Below, one piece after another: positions 44,401 through 52,796 of a stretch of 64,000 nucleotides of DNA. A program made the translations under genes and the position numbers. Below the pieces are notes generated by a model. That model made no database searches, was not told where the DNA came from, and saw only the letters and a list, made by a program, of their open reading frames with translations. The first letter of the stretch is position 1, and every line of letters starts with the position of its first letter. This DNA is from Bacteroidales bacterium (GTDB lineage Bacteria > Bacteroidota > Bacteroidia > Bacteroidales > JAADJA01). Location of the stretch: NCBI GenBank assembly GCA_021740645.1, contig JAIOZL010000001.1:1-64000 (forward strand), written 5' to 3'.

Positions 44401-45830
44401 AATCTTTCCTTATCGATTATACTCAGGTCAGGTATTCCTTCTCCGACAAGGTTATTATTGAACCTAATCATATTTATTTTAAAAATATTTTGGTGAATGA
44501 TACCCTTGCTAACAATGGCCTTATATCAGGCGACATTTATCACAATCACCTTCGTGATTTTAATTTTGATATTACTATTTCAACCAGTCAACTACTTGGA
44601 TTAAATACAACCCGGAAGGATAACAGCATATTTTATGGCCAGGCTATTACCAGCGGGGGGGTGAAAATATTTGGCCCCCTTGATATGCTTACTATGGATG
44701 TCGATGTAAAAAGTGAGAAAGGAACGCAGATAAAAATACCTATATCATATGGTACGGAAGTAGGGGAGAATGATTATATTGTTTTTGTGAACAATGAACC
44801 AAAAGAAGAGGAAAAGGAAAAAGTTTACAAAGCTGATATGACTGGTTTAGCCCTTAAATTAAACCTGGCCGTAACAAACGATGCCGATATTCAGATGTTC
44901 ATGCCTTATGGTATGGGTAATATAAAGGCAAGAGGTAAAGGAGAGATGAAAATGAGTATTACACCTACAAGTGATTTTACTATGGACGGTGAATATGCTA
45001 TTGACAGAGGTTCCTTCTTTTTTACTTTACAAAATATTATAAACCGGAATTTTGAAATCAGCAGGGGAAGTAAAGTAGTATGGACAGGCGACCCCTATGA
45101 CGCTAAAATTAACCTAAAAGCGGTTTATAAAGTAAAAACGACTTTAGGGGAATATGGCCCCCCAACAGATTCATCCACTCGTGTTCCGGTAGATTGTATC
45201 ATCTCCCTTAAAAACCGCCTACTGGATCCTGAAATACGTTTTTCAGTTGAATTTCCCGACCTGAAAGATGACACCAAACAAACCATTTATTCAAGGTTGG
45301 ATACCACTGACCAGGCAATGATGAGCCAGCAAATGATCTCCCTACTGGTTTTAAATAGTTTTATGACCAGTGAAGGGTATTCGGGAGCGGTAGGTTTTAA
45401 CACCTTTTCTTTGCTTACGAACCAATTGAATAACTGGCTGTCACAAATCAGTAATGATTTTGATGTAGGTATAAATTACAGGCCGGGCGATGCTGTATCG
45501 GCAAGGGAAGTAGAGGTTGCGCTTTCAACCCAACTATTTGATGAAAGGGTTACCATTGATGGTAATGTGGGAATGAGGGGTGAACAGGATACCCAGAATA
45601 CCAATAGCCTGGTAGGTGAAGTAGTTGTAGAAGTGAGGATTACACCAGATGGGCGTTTTCGGGCGAAGGCTTTCAATAAGTCAAATAACGACTACCTATA
45701 CCGCAACTATGCTCCCTATACACAGGGAGTGGGTGTATTTTATACCCAGGAATTTAACAGGGTGAGTGACCTGTTCCAAAAGAAAAATAAAGCTGAAAAA
45801 ATTGAGTTTAAAAAAGCCGATGACAGATAA
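41487..45830 (+). CDS. tamB: TamB-like translocation and assembly protein (DUF490)
   Basis: 1447 residues from a GTG. Long beta-rich repeats of the AsmA/TamB kind fill the protein (e.g. VEGNYSLAEMPIRLTQL and ISGDIYHNHLRDFNFDITIS). The C-terminal DUF490 domain has MTLQNIINRNFEISRGS-type sequence and ends in the FDVGINYRPG and VTIDGNVGMRGEQ blocks. TamB bridges the inner membrane and the outer-membrane partner in lipid or outer membrane protein transport. The N-terminal membrane anchor is encoded just upstream (41421-41486) in the same frame but lacks a normal start codon; see findings. It is followed by a DUF4293 gene after 55 bases. Confidence 0.9.
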   Translation: MILRNPLSQTFLARVATSYLTKKLQTEIKIERLEIRSLQRATLGRIMVKDQHGDTLLFADYLSLKFELPVFHREFNTLNEIILKDADIRIRRYLGEENFNLQFIIDFIGKTNSPDTTTGQSEFKLDDLNISSSAFIYQDQNRPKVEEGIDFDDIKISNLNLLAQQIAISGDTLRVDIENASVHEKSGFVLDSLACKFLLHPNALQAEQLKIITAENNLDLDLRFDFNSMLDFNDFISKVRITSSIRPSLINLTEVGYFAPVMFPMDNRLRVSGDISGTVDNFKAKNFRFGAGRYTQFKGNIQINGLPDIEETFSHISVNDFETTIMDIRAFKLPEGEGNIDVPEQLDGFGRIRIKGKFTGFYNDFVSYADFKTDLGQARTDMLLRVSDKKDIEYSGHLEANDFNLGKLFHVEDKIGKLDIFAEVNGYGSTFDNMDITLVGTIDSLEFFRNVYNEIAINGNLQNKKFEGWLDVSDELVSFDFSGSVDYGGLVPAYNFHADIQDAWLYKINLVDHKESANLSTQMDINFIGDNIDNMQGIVSLDSTIYKEDDRQYFMQNLSLSVTRDADKYSLIRLYSDFIDFTLEGNYSLAEMPIRLTQLTDIYFDTLVPEQNLTQLELLDQDFVFNLDLKNTKALSEIFIPELRISPDANITGGYSSKTNYLFFYGTIPELIFSDKQFNLMKIDFETPDENALLGLRANSLYFSDTLNTDKIKLKLKAKNNRIGMDLDWAANEKSETSGNLSGHLKFLGPRSFKFQMDSAKIYFSDSLWTINPENAIWVDSNNVRIDNLRLSSNKQEIFANGKVSENITDTLLIGFSKFDLSNFDVLLQNLDIDLDGIIDGQMSIIDYYHSPFFLADLKIEGLYFNKEKLGRAEISTIWDSKENAFDLNGDIIYTGNVGERKSLDVSGKYYPNREKDNFDIDALFNNYKLSTLEPFLSSFSSDIEGLATGEVHLGGSTFDPDITGQIDLIVKSFLIDYTQVRYSFSDKVIIEPNHIYFKNILVNDTLANNGLISGDIYHNHLRDFNFDITISTSQLLGLNTTRKDNSIFYGQAITSGGVKIFGPLDMLTMDVDVKSEKGTQIKIPISYGTEVGENDYIVFVNNEPKEEEKEKVYKADMTGLALKLNLAVTNDADIQMFMPYGMGNIKARGKGEMKMSITPTSDFTMDGEYAIDRGSFFFTLQNIINRNFEISRGSKVVWTGDPYDAKINLKAVYKVKTTLGEYGPPTDSSTRVPVDCIISLKNRLLDPEIRFSVEFPDLKDDTKQTIYSRLDTTDQAMMSQQMISLLVLNSFMTSEGYSGAVGFNTFSLLTNQLNNWLSQISNDFDVGINYRPGDAVSAREVEVALSTQLFDERVTIDGNVGMRGEQDTQNTNSLVGEVVVEVRITPDGRFRAKAFNKSNNDYLYRNYAPYTQGVGVFYTQEFNRVSDLFQKKNKAEKIEFKKADDR

Positions 45831-45839
45831 AACTGAACC

Positions 45840-45871
45840 TTGTTTTGTTTGATTCTAATAATTTATCTTTG
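45840..45871 (+). promoter_or_regulatory. Promoter of the DUF4293 gene
   Basis: TTG (45840-45842), 21 bases, then TATCTTTG (45864-45871), fitting the -33/-7 pattern. The ATG is 14 bases downstream. Confidence 0.45.
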
Positions 45872-45885
45872 CTGTATAAATTTTA

Positions 45886-46362
45886 ATGATCATGTTACAA
45901 CGTATTCAAACATTATTTTTGCTTGTCGTGGTGGTTTTAGGTATTGTATTATTTTTTGTGCCTATTGCATCATTTTTGGCTGAACTCTATTATTTTAAAC
46001 TTTTTGTATATGAATTCAGAAACCTGACACCAGATACCGAAATAGAATTTGGGCTGACCGCTGTTTTGCCATTACTGGTGCTCAATATAGGTGTCATTGG
46101 CTTATCAGCGTATTCAATATCATCATTTAAGAACCGCATTTTACAAATCCGGCTAGTGAGGTTTACTATGCTTCTTTGCATGTTAATGATCGTTGGTATT
46201 TTTGTTTTATATCCAAACCTTATATCAGCCTCAACAGAGGCAAATTCAGAGTTTGAGGCCGGTGCATATCTCCCTATAGTTAATTTGCTTTTTCTTTTTC
46301 TGGCAAACCGGTATATCCTAAAAGATGAAAAGCTGATCCGTTCGATGGATCGATTAAGATAA
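45886..46362 (+). CDS. DUF4293 family integral membrane protein
   Basis: 158 residues. The start MLQRIQTLFLLVVVVLGIVLFFVPIASF is the mark of this Bacteroidota-only family; the ATG at 45892 may be the true start. Four membrane segments are visible (about 7-30, 62-82, 95-117, 128-146). The loop after helix four ends with KDEKLIRSMDRLR. Function unknown. It converges with the phosphoesterase gene, with 12 bases between the stops. Confidence 0.9.
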   Translation: MIMLQRIQTLFLLVVVVLGIVLFFVPIASFLAELYYFKLFVYEFRNLTPDTEIEFGLTAVLPLLVLNIGVIGLSAYSISSFKNRILQIRLVRFTMLLCMLMIVGIFVLYPNLISASTEANSEFEAGAYLPIVNLLFLFLANRYILKDEKLIRSMDRLR

Positions 46363-46374
46363 GGGCTTTTAATG

Positions 46375-46872
46375 TTAAAAATGGCGGTCGAGTTCCATGA
46401 CTTCCAGGTCGGATATTTCCATACCTGCAATCTTAAAACGGACGAAAGTAATTTTATGATGAAGTCCGAATTTTCCGGCAGCTCCAGGGTTGATGTGCAA
46501 TAAATCGTAATTTTTATCAGGCATTACCTTTAATATATGAGAATGGCCACTTATAAATAATTTTGGTTTTTCTTTTTCGATCAAGGCCAGGACCCTTTTA
46601 TCATACCTTCCGGGATATCCACCTATATGGATCATCATAACTTTGACCTTTTCACAAAAAAAGACTTGTACTTCCGGATTGGATGATCTAACAGCCTCTC
46701 CGTCGATATTGCCATAAACCGCTTTCACAGGCTTAAAAGCGGCAAGTTTATTCAACGTTTCAAGGTTACCAATATCACCGGCATGCCAGATTTCGTTACA
46801 GTTTTTAAAAAACTCGAAAATTTTTGGATGTAAGTAAGTATGGGTATCTGATAATAAACCAATTTTTTTCAA
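46375..46872 (-). CDS. YfcE-type metallophosphoesterase
   Basis: 165 residues. Metal-binding motifs of the calcineurin-like fold: LLSDTHTYLH, WHAGDIGN, YGNIDG, and then the C-terminal ISGHSHILK and NPGAAG. The length and motif order fit small YfcE/MJ0936-type phosphodiesterases, which act on model phosphodiesters in vitro. The natural substrate is unknown. Confidence 0.93.
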   Translation of the reverse strand: MKKIGLLSDTHTYLHPKIFEFFKNCNEIWHAGDIGNLETLNKLAAFKPVKAVYGNIDGEAVRSSNPEVQVFFCEKVKVMMIHIGGYPGRYDKRVLALIEKEKPKLFISGHSHILKVMPDKNYDLLHINPGAAGKFGLHHKITFVRFKIAGMEISDLEVMELDRHF

Positions 46873-46912
46873 GCTTCAATAATTCTATTGTTGCCCACGA
46901 AATTAGCATAAA

Positions 46913-46943
46913 AAAACCACTTTCCGGCTGGAAAGCGGTTTTT
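46913..46943 (-). terminator. Terminator after ssb
   Basis: AAAAAACCACTTTCC and GGAAAGCGGTTTTT form a stem with one mismatch. The minus strand ends in a T-run. It lies 16 bases after the ssb stop. Confidence 0.8.
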
Positions 46944-46958
46944 AATTGAAACTAAGGA

Positions 46959-47303
46959 TTATTCCTGCTCTTTTGATTTTAAGAGGAGTATTTCATTGGC
47001 TACTACTTCAGTAATGTAATGCTTTACACCTTCTTTATCATCCCAGGAGCGGGAGGTCAGTTTCCCTTCCACGATCACTTCGTTGCCTTTTTTAAGCAAT
47101 TTCTCTACAATTTTGGCGGTACCATTCCATGCCACGATGTTGTGCCATTGAGTCTCAGTAACTTTGTCGCCATTTTCTTTTTTGTAATAATCGGAAGTAG
47201 CCATAGAAAAACGGGCCACGGTTTTGCCCCCATCAAAGGTTTTAATTTCAGGATCATTACCTAAGTTTCCAATCAGTTGTACTTTGTTTTTTAGTGTGTT
47301 CAT
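46959..47303 (-). CDS. ssb: Single-stranded DNA-binding protein
   Basis: 114 residues. The OB fold is complete: NKVQLIGNLGNDPEIKTFDGG, RFSMATSD, WHNIVAWNGTAKIVEKLLKKG and VEGKLTSRSWDDKEG. The protein ends about five residues after the fold (LLLKSKEQE), without the flexible linker and the acidic DDxPF tip by which standard SSB recruits repair and replication proteins. It may be a second, short SSB of the kind found in many Bacteroidota. It is monocistronic with its own terminator. Confidence 0.93.
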   Translation of the reverse strand: MNTLKNKVQLIGNLGNDPEIKTFDGGKTVARFSMATSDYYKKENGDKVTETQWHNIVAWNGTAKIVEKLLKKGNEVIVEGKLTSRSWDDKEGVKHYITEVVANEILLLKSKEQE

Positions 47304-47579
47304 AATGTTATGTTTTAAATGATTTATAAATGTTATTAATTAATTCAGGGTTTCAATTATTGTTGATGAAGCAAAACTATAACCGTGCTTTGCTGGTATT
47401 CGGTTTTTAAACACTTGTATTCGTTTAACATTCGTTTGTAACCATGTGTACCCGGTTATACGTGATTAACTATTTGACTATCATAATAAAACACAATTGT
47501 GGAATTTGGTTAATTTTGTATTTTCTTAATACTTTCAAATTTTATTAAGCAATTATTTTACCCCATAAACTTATTAGCC

Positions 47580-48506
47580 ATGAAATTAAAATTGTTTTTC
47601 ATCTTCTTATTTTTCCTCACATGTATAGCCATTATTGCGCAACGGGATTATTCAGATTCCGATATCACCAAAGTTGTTATGCTGGGGACAGGTAATCCAA
47701 ATCCTGCGCCCACGCAATCGGGGTGTTCAGTGGCTATAATTGTTAATGGCACACCATATATTGTAGATTTTGGGCCGGGACTTATAAGGCAGGCAGCGGC
47801 CATGTCACCCAAATATGGGGGGGAGATTGAAGCCCTTGATGTGAAAAATATAAAACATGCTTTCCTCACCCATTTACATTCTGATCATACCACCGGTTAT
47901 GCGGACCTCATACTTACACCCTGGGTTATGGGACGTGATGAACCATTAGAGGTTTATGGGCCTGAGGGCATTGCTGAAATGACACAACATATTTTAAAGG
48001 GCTATCAGGAAGATATTCACTATCGCCTGTATGGATCTGAACCTGCGAATAATCAGGGTTGGCGGGTCAATGCTCATGAAATCGAATTAGAAGGTATATG
48101 TTATGAAGATGAAAACATTAGTGTTGAAGCCTTTCCAGTCCCACATGGTACCTGGCCCAATGCCTGGGGATTTAGGTTTACCACACCCGATAAGGTCATT
48201 GTTTTATCCGGTGATTCTTCCCCCTCCGGAAAAATAATAGACTATGCTACCGGAGCGGATATCTTAATACATGAAGTGTATTATAAAAAAGCTTATGACA
48301 CCAAGCCGGATGAATGGAAAGCGTATCATAAAATTCACCATACCTCTACATTTGAACTTTCTGAAATTGCCAATAAGGCAAAACCCAAATTGCTTGTGCT
48401 TTACCATATATTGTTTTGGGGAGCCACAGAAAAGGATATCCTCGATGAAATTTCTGCAGCTTATGAGGGGAAAGTAATTGTAGGAAATGACCTGGATGTA
48501 TACTAA
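47580..48506 (+). CDS. Exported MBL-fold hydrolase (RNase Z-like fold)
   Basis: 308 residues with signal peptide MKLKLFFIFLFFLTCIAIIAQ. The metal site has THLHSDHTTGYADLI, then the single His in VPHGTWPNAWGF, LSGDSSPSG, and a late HH in KIHHTSTFELSEIA. This matches ElaC/arylsulfatase-type metallo-beta-lactamase fold enzymes. A signal peptide argues against a role in tRNA processing and for an exported esterase or sulfatase-like activity. Substrate unknown. Confidence 0.88.
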   Translation: MKLKLFFIFLFFLTCIAIIAQRDYSDSDITKVVMLGTGNPNPAPTQSGCSVAIIVNGTPYIVDFGPGLIRQAAAMSPKYGGEIEALDVKNIKHAFLTHLHSDHTTGYADLILTPWVMGRDEPLEVYGPEGIAEMTQHILKGYQEDIHYRLYGSEPANNQGWRVNAHEIELEGICYEDENISVEAFPVPHGTWPNAWGFRFTTPDKVIVLSGDSSPSGKIIDYATGADILIHEVYYKKAYDTKPDEWKAYHKIHHTSTFELSEIANKAKPKLLVLYHILFWGATEKDILDEISAAYEGKVIVGNDLDVY

Positions 48507-48810
48507 TTAAGTCCATACTCCTTGATAAGTTTATTGTTCTGACAAATAGGTTTTGATCCTAAACCCTTATTTTAAGAAAGTATTTTTAAAAAGCAATAAT
48601 ATCGATGTAATGAAGGGTATAGCCATTCGATTTATTCTTCTTGTTCCTATCGTTGTTCAGATTATTATGGCTTAATTCTGGCAGGAGAAAAAGCACAAAG
48701 AAATATAAGAGAATTTATAGAGAATAAAAGATTTTCTGACAGAACTATGGTTACCAGAACCATAAACGCGGTCATTAATAATAGAACTTAAAAAGCTACG
48801 TTTACCCACT
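48507..48810. other. Intergenic region without a firm gene
   Basis: 304 bases between two plus-strand genes. A 21-codon frame (48610-48675) would encode a basic then hydrophobic peptide (MKGIAIRFILLVPIVVQIIM), like a cut-off signal peptide, but nothing supports its expression. CTATGGTTACCAGAACCATA near 48744-48763 is an imperfect inverted repeat. No clear terminator was found. Confidence 0.3.
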
Positions 48811-49392
48811 ATGAGGATTTGTTTTTGGAATCTGATTGTGTTTTTGATGCTTAGCAGCAACATCCGTGGGCAGGATGATTTTTTTCATCGATTTGCAGAT
48901 TCTGCCCTTACCTTAACTAAGCAAAATGTACATTATGATTATTCCTATTTTAGTATTGATTATCCTAATGGAGATGTAGCTGCAGATAAGGGGGTTTGTA
49001 CGGATGTGATAATCAGAGCCTATCGCAAGGTGGGAATTGACTTACAAAAAAGGGTGCATGAGGATATGGTTGCAAACTTTGAAATCTATCCTGATTTTTG
49101 GGGATTAACAAAACCTGACCCTAATATTGATCACAGAAGAGTACCCAATCTTATGACCTTTTTTGGCAGGTATGGAAATACAAAACCAACATCGATGAAT
49201 GCACATGATTATATTCCTGGTGATATTGTTTGCTGGGATTTAGGAGGGGGTATAACGCATATTGGTTTGGTCGCAAACAAAATGTCGGAGGATGGCAGGC
49301 GCCAAATGATCATCCATAATATTGGGAATGGTCAAGTATTAGCTGATTGTCTGTTTAATTTTAAAATTATCGGCCATTACCAATTTGAATAG
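48811..49392 (+). CDS. DUF1287 family exported protein
   Basis: 193 residues with signal peptide MRICFWNLIVFLMLSSNIRGQ. The conserved DUF1287 blocks are all there: YFSIDYPNGDVAADKGVCTDVIIRAYR, DPNIDHRRVPNLMTFFGRYG, YIPGDIVCWDLGGGITHIGLV and IIHNIGNGQVLADCLF. The Cys in GVCTDV with the His in THIG and IHN resembles the NlpC/P60 active site, so a periplasmic amidase or peptidase role is likely. No activity has been firmly assigned to the family to my knowledge. Confidence 0.92.
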   Translation: MRICFWNLIVFLMLSSNIRGQDDFFHRFADSALTLTKQNVHYDYSYFSIDYPNGDVAADKGVCTDVIIRAYRKVGIDLQKRVHEDMVANFEIYPDFWGLTKPDPNIDHRRVPNLMTFFGRYGNTKPTSMNAHDYIPGDIVCWDLGGGITHIGLVANKMSEDGRRQMIIHNIGNGQVLADCLFNFKIIGHYQFE

Positions 49393-49478
49393 AGTGAATA
49401 ACTGAACTTCTTCTTCATAAAAATATGCAATATTTACTCCATGAGTTTGAATAGTATAAAGTTAGGGAGATTAAAATA

Positions 49479-49510
49479 TTTGCAGGATTCAAAACAATCA
49501 TGTAAATTTG
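49479..49510 (+). promoter_or_regulatory. Promoter of the clan CD peptidase-like lipoprotein operon
   Basis: TTTG (49479-49482), 20 bases, TAAATTTG (49503-49510): a full match to the Bacteroidota -33/-7 consensus. The ATG is 49 bases downstream. Confidence 0.6.
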
Positions 49511-49559
49511 ACTTTTTAAAGGCCAAAAAAACTGCATAATAACATTAAAAACATCCATC

Positions 49560-51845
49560 ATGAAAAAAAAATTCACAATTTTTATTCTATTAATTATCGG
49601 GCTGGCTTTGGTAATAAACCAGTCATGTAAGAAAAATGAAGAAGAAGATCCTAACAACAATAATCCAAATTTAACCGACGAAATTCCACCACAAATTGGT
49701 GTGACAAGCCCTACGGCGGACTTTTCATTCCTGGCACCTGGAAACACGGTTTCTATTGCAGGTTATGCAAGCGATAATGAAACTATCAACAAAGTGATGT
49801 GGACCAGTTCAAATGGTCAGAATGGAACGGCTTCAGGTACAACCAGCTGGGGAATAACAGATGTTACTCTTACCAATGGTGATAACCTTTTCACCTTCAT
49901 TGCATATGACGGGGCAAGTAACACCGATACGGCAACCTTGCTTGTTACCTACAATGAATTTTTTACATTTTCAGGTCAATTGGCCATCGATCCTCCCGGA
50001 TTTTTTGTTAATGTAAACACAAACGTAAAATTTCAAATACCGGTACTTAATAATCCAAACCTTGTGGCAAATAGTATCAAACTGATTGAGGTGGATATGC
50101 AGGGTAACCTGGTAGAAGAAATAGGGGAGATGTTTGATGATGGGGATTTAGCACATGGAGATGATATACAGGGGGATGGTGTTTACAGCCTTTTCCACAC
50201 CTTTATGGAAACTGTTCCAAGCAGGATTTTATTAAGGGTAAGGGTAACCACTGAAGAAAACACCGGCCAGGTATTTTCTTATTCTGAGATTGGTGATGTG
50301 ATGGCCGTGGATCAGATACCCGAAACAGCCATGATGAATATGCTTAACGTCCAAAATCTTGCTGATCAAAAATTCCAGCAGGTTTTTGCCAGTTCTGGAT
50401 ATGATGAGGCCCTTGCACAAACCATTACCTTCCTTGAAGAAAGCTCAGAAGTATTGGCAGCCGGACAAACTGAATCAGGCGATATCTGGATTGACTTTAA
50501 TTATGGATTAGCTGGAATGGTGTTAGCTACAGATGAGGAAAATGAAGGAGGCAGCGGTGATGATAAAAACAGCCGTTATTCAAAGCCTCCGATTCCTATT
50601 GAGAAACAAACTGTTGGAACCCCGGGACCTTCCTATTATAATACAAAGGAAGGAGAACATACAGTACTTGATAATGATGTAATGTTATTTGCACCTAACT
50701 GGGTAGAATTTAATTCATGGGGTACCGAGTTTTTAGATGGATTAAATACACTGCTTACGGGCTCAACCTGTCCAAGCTTTGATGTCTCTTATTTGAAAAA
50801 TGAAGCCGCTGACCTGCATGCTTTAAGAACACTTTCGGAATATGGATTAATAGTAATTCATACCCATGGCGGACTGGATAAGGATAATAATGTAATTTTC
50901 CTTACGGGGGATGAAGCGACATACGAAGTAGATGAAATCCTCGAATGGATCTTTGGCAATATTATGCCTATCCCATTTAAGGGCAAAACCATGTGGGCTG
51001 TTAAGCCAGGATTCATTAGTACGCACAACAATAACTATCCCAATTCCATTATTTACAATGGTTCTTGTGAAAGTGCCCATAATACCACCATGTCTAATGC
51101 CTTTATCAATAAGGGAGCCAATACCTATTTCGGTTTTTCTGAAACGGTTAAGAGTTGGTTTGACAGGGATATGGCCAACCAGCTCTTCCCTAAACTTATA
51201 AGCCAGGGTAAAACGACAGGGGAAGCTTTTGTAGGCAATCAGCACGACAATAATAACCCCCCTGCTTACTTTGTTATGTGGGGTGATAATCAAACTAAAT
51301 TTGCCTCTGATTTTGTAAACGGCGATTTTGAGGAAGGAAACCTCAACGGCTGGAATGTAGTAGGTGATGGACGAGTAATTACACAGTTAGGCCCAATAAC
51401 GCCTTTTGACAGCTTGTATATGGGAATTATTTCTACAGGTTTAGGATTTACCGTTGATGTAGGTTCTTTGAGCCAGGATTTTTGTGTACCGGATACCGCA
51501 ACAACCCTGAGCCTGCAGTGGAATTTCCTTTCTGAGGAATTCCTGGAATGGGTAGGTTCACAATACCAGGATTATTTTGAAATTTCCATCATCGACAATG
51601 CGGGTAATAAAAATGTGCTGTTTTATAAAACAATCGATAACGTTTATGCTGAATATGAACTAACACTGGTATCACCTGATATCGTTTTTGACCAGGGAGA
51701 TGTATATGGTACTGGATGGCAATTCGTTAGTTTTGATATTTCAGCCTATGCAGGGCAGGATGTTACCCTGGTATTAGGAGCCGGAGACGTTGGTGATTCT
51801 ATTTATGATACGGCCATTTTACTGGATAACATCAAGGTTGAGTAA
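49560..51845 (+). CDS. Large lipoprotein with predicted clan CD (caspase/gingipain-like) peptidase domain
   Basis: 761 residues. Lipoprotein signal MKKKFTIFILLIIGLALVINQSC. An Ig-like domain (about 40-135) and a second beta-domain (about 138-240) are followed by a region with YGLIVIHTHGGLD (His436) and, 67 residues on, SIIYNGSCESAHN (Cys503). A strand ending in H-G and a second strand ending in x-x-C are the signature of clan CD cysteine peptidases. The last 150 residues (NGDFEEGNLNGWNVVG) form a jelly-roll of the carbohydrate-binding kind. The domain order suggests a surface protease or sensor. The family call rests on motif spacing only. The next gene starts three bases after the stop. Confidence 0.6.
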   Translation: MKKKFTIFILLIIGLALVINQSCKKNEEEDPNNNNPNLTDEIPPQIGVTSPTADFSFLAPGNTVSIAGYASDNETINKVMWTSSNGQNGTASGTTSWGITDVTLTNGDNLFTFIAYDGASNTDTATLLVTYNEFFTFSGQLAIDPPGFFVNVNTNVKFQIPVLNNPNLVANSIKLIEVDMQGNLVEEIGEMFDDGDLAHGDDIQGDGVYSLFHTFMETVPSRILLRVRVTTEENTGQVFSYSEIGDVMAVDQIPETAMMNMLNVQNLADQKFQQVFASSGYDEALAQTITFLEESSEVLAAGQTESGDIWIDFNYGLAGMVLATDEENEGGSGDDKNSRYSKPPIPIEKQTVGTPGPSYYNTKEGEHTVLDNDVMLFAPNWVEFNSWGTEFLDGLNTLLTGSTCPSFDVSYLKNEAADLHALRTLSEYGLIVIHTHGGLDKDNNVIFLTGDEATYEVDEILEWIFGNIMPIPFKGKTMWAVKPGFISTHNNNYPNSIIYNGSCESAHNTTMSNAFINKGANTYFGFSETVKSWFDRDMANQLFPKLISQGKTTGEAFVGNQHDNNNPPAYFVMWGDNQTKFASDFVNGDFEEGNLNGWNVVGDGRVITQLGPITPFDSLYMGIISTGLGFTVDVGSLSQDFCVPDTATTLSLQWNFLSEEFLEWVGSQYQDYFEISIIDNAGNKNVLFYKTIDNVYAEYELTLVSPDIVFDQGDVYGTGWQFVSFDISAYAGQDVTLVLGAGDVGDSIYDTAILLDNIKVE

Positions 51846-51848
51846 GTC

Positions 51849-52307
51849 ATGTATAAAACTTTCATATTTATTTGTTACCTTCAGGCTGTATCCGTTGCAG
51901 GATGTGGTCCGGAAATGAAAAGCAATAATGAAGAGGTGAATAAGATTATAGTAAACGGGAGTAAACTAGTATTGAGTGTTGATCAGAACAAGGAATTGTC
52001 TGAATTGGTTTTGCAAACCTTTAAACAATGCGACGAATTTTATGAGTTGTTGATCACTGAGAATCTGATATCGTCAATCAGGTCAGGAAACTCCTATCTT
52101 GAAATTATTTTTTATGAACCTCAAGTGATTGAAACAAATCAGTATGGAAAGCAAAAATTTTCTCAAATATTAATTCCCCTTAGTGGTAAATATACTGCCA
52201 ACGGACAGGTTTCCTTTTTCAGTGGAACTGACAATTTTTCGAATACACCATTCATTAACACTGAGGGATTTGATAAAATAGAGGAGATGCTTAAAAAGTT
52301 TGAATAA
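51849..52307 (+). CDS. Small lipoprotein co-transcribed with the clan CD peptidase-like protein
   Basis: 152 residues. MYKTFIFICYLQAVSVAGCG is a lipoprotein-like signal with Cys19 as the likely lipidation site. The mature part is mixed alpha/beta (KNKELSELVLQTF-like helix, ISSIRSGNSYLEIIFYEPQV strands). The gene lies three bases after the large lipoprotein and is followed by a strong terminator. The tight spacing suggests a partner or inhibitor of the predicted peptidase, as with other protease/inhibitor pairs, but this is inference. Family not recognised. Confidence 0.65.
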   Translation: MYKTFIFICYLQAVSVAGCGPEMKSNNEEVNKIIVNGSKLVLSVDQNKELSELVLQTFKQCDEFYELLITENLISSIRSGNSYLEIIFYEPQVIETNQYGKQKFSQILIPLSGKYTANGQVSFFSGTDNFSNTPFINTEGFDKIEEMLKKFE

Positions 52308-52330
52308 TTTATAATTTACGTTAAATCAAG

Positions 52331-52360
52331 AGGGCACAGTATCGTTACTGTGCCCTTTTT
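52331..52360 (+). terminator. Rho-independent terminator
   Basis: AGGGCACAGTA (52331-52341) and TACTGTGCCCT (52346-52356) are exact reverse complements around TCGT, followed by five T. It lies only 18 bases before the next start codon (52379). Confidence 0.92.
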
Positions 52361-52378
52361 CTTAAAATTAAAATATTT

Positions 52379-52723
52379 ATGGCCTACGATGAATTTTTAG
52401 GAGATCGGATAAGAATGATCCTGAAGGAAAAGCAAGTTTCTTATGACGAGAAAAAGATGATGGGAGGACTTGCAATAATGGTAGATGATAAAATGTGTGT
52501 TGGGGTAATTAAGGATAGCCTTATGGTACGGATTGACCCGGATATAAAGGAAGATGCTTTGAAAAGAAAAGGATGCAGGGAAATGGATTTTACCGGCCGC
52601 CCTTTGAAAGGATTTGTACTTGTTGATTCTGAAGGCATTGATATGGATCATGACCTGGCCTTGTGGATTCAACTTGCACTGGATTTCAACCCCTTCGCAA
52701 AATCAAGCATAAAAAAGAAGTAG
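52379..52723 (+). CDS. TfoX N-terminal domain protein
   Basis: 114 residues: MAYDEFLGDRIRMILKEKQVSYDEKKMMGGLAIMVDDKMC and MVRIDPDIKEDALKRKGCREMDFTGRPLKGFVLV are the core of TfoX-N. The C-terminal TfoX/Sxy domain of competence regulators is absent, as in most stand-alone homologues. Their role is not known. A terminator stem ends 18 bases before the start, which leaves almost no room for a promoter. Confidence 0.88.
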   Translation: MAYDEFLGDRIRMILKEKQVSYDEKKMMGGLAIMVDDKMCVGVIKDSLMVRIDPDIKEDALKRKGCREMDFTGRPLKGFVLVDSEGIDMDHDLALWIQLALDFNPFAKSSIKKK

Positions 52724-52738
52724 CATGAAAATAAAAAA

Positions 52739-52772
52739 GCTGTTCCTTTCAGATTTTCACTCAAGGAACAGC
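52739..52772. terminator. Bidirectional terminator
   Basis: GCTGTTCCTT (52739-52748) and AAGGAACAGC (52763-52772) form a perfect stem with an A-run on the left and a T-run on the right, between converging genes. Confidence 0.8.
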
Positions 52773-52796
52773 CTTTTATTTAATACGATTATTTAT

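Noticed and set aside
48610..48675. Small reading frame of 21 codons encoding a hydrophobic peptide
   Set aside because: It looks like a signal peptide start but has no clear promoter or ribosome site, and AT-rich intergenic DNA gives such frames by chance.
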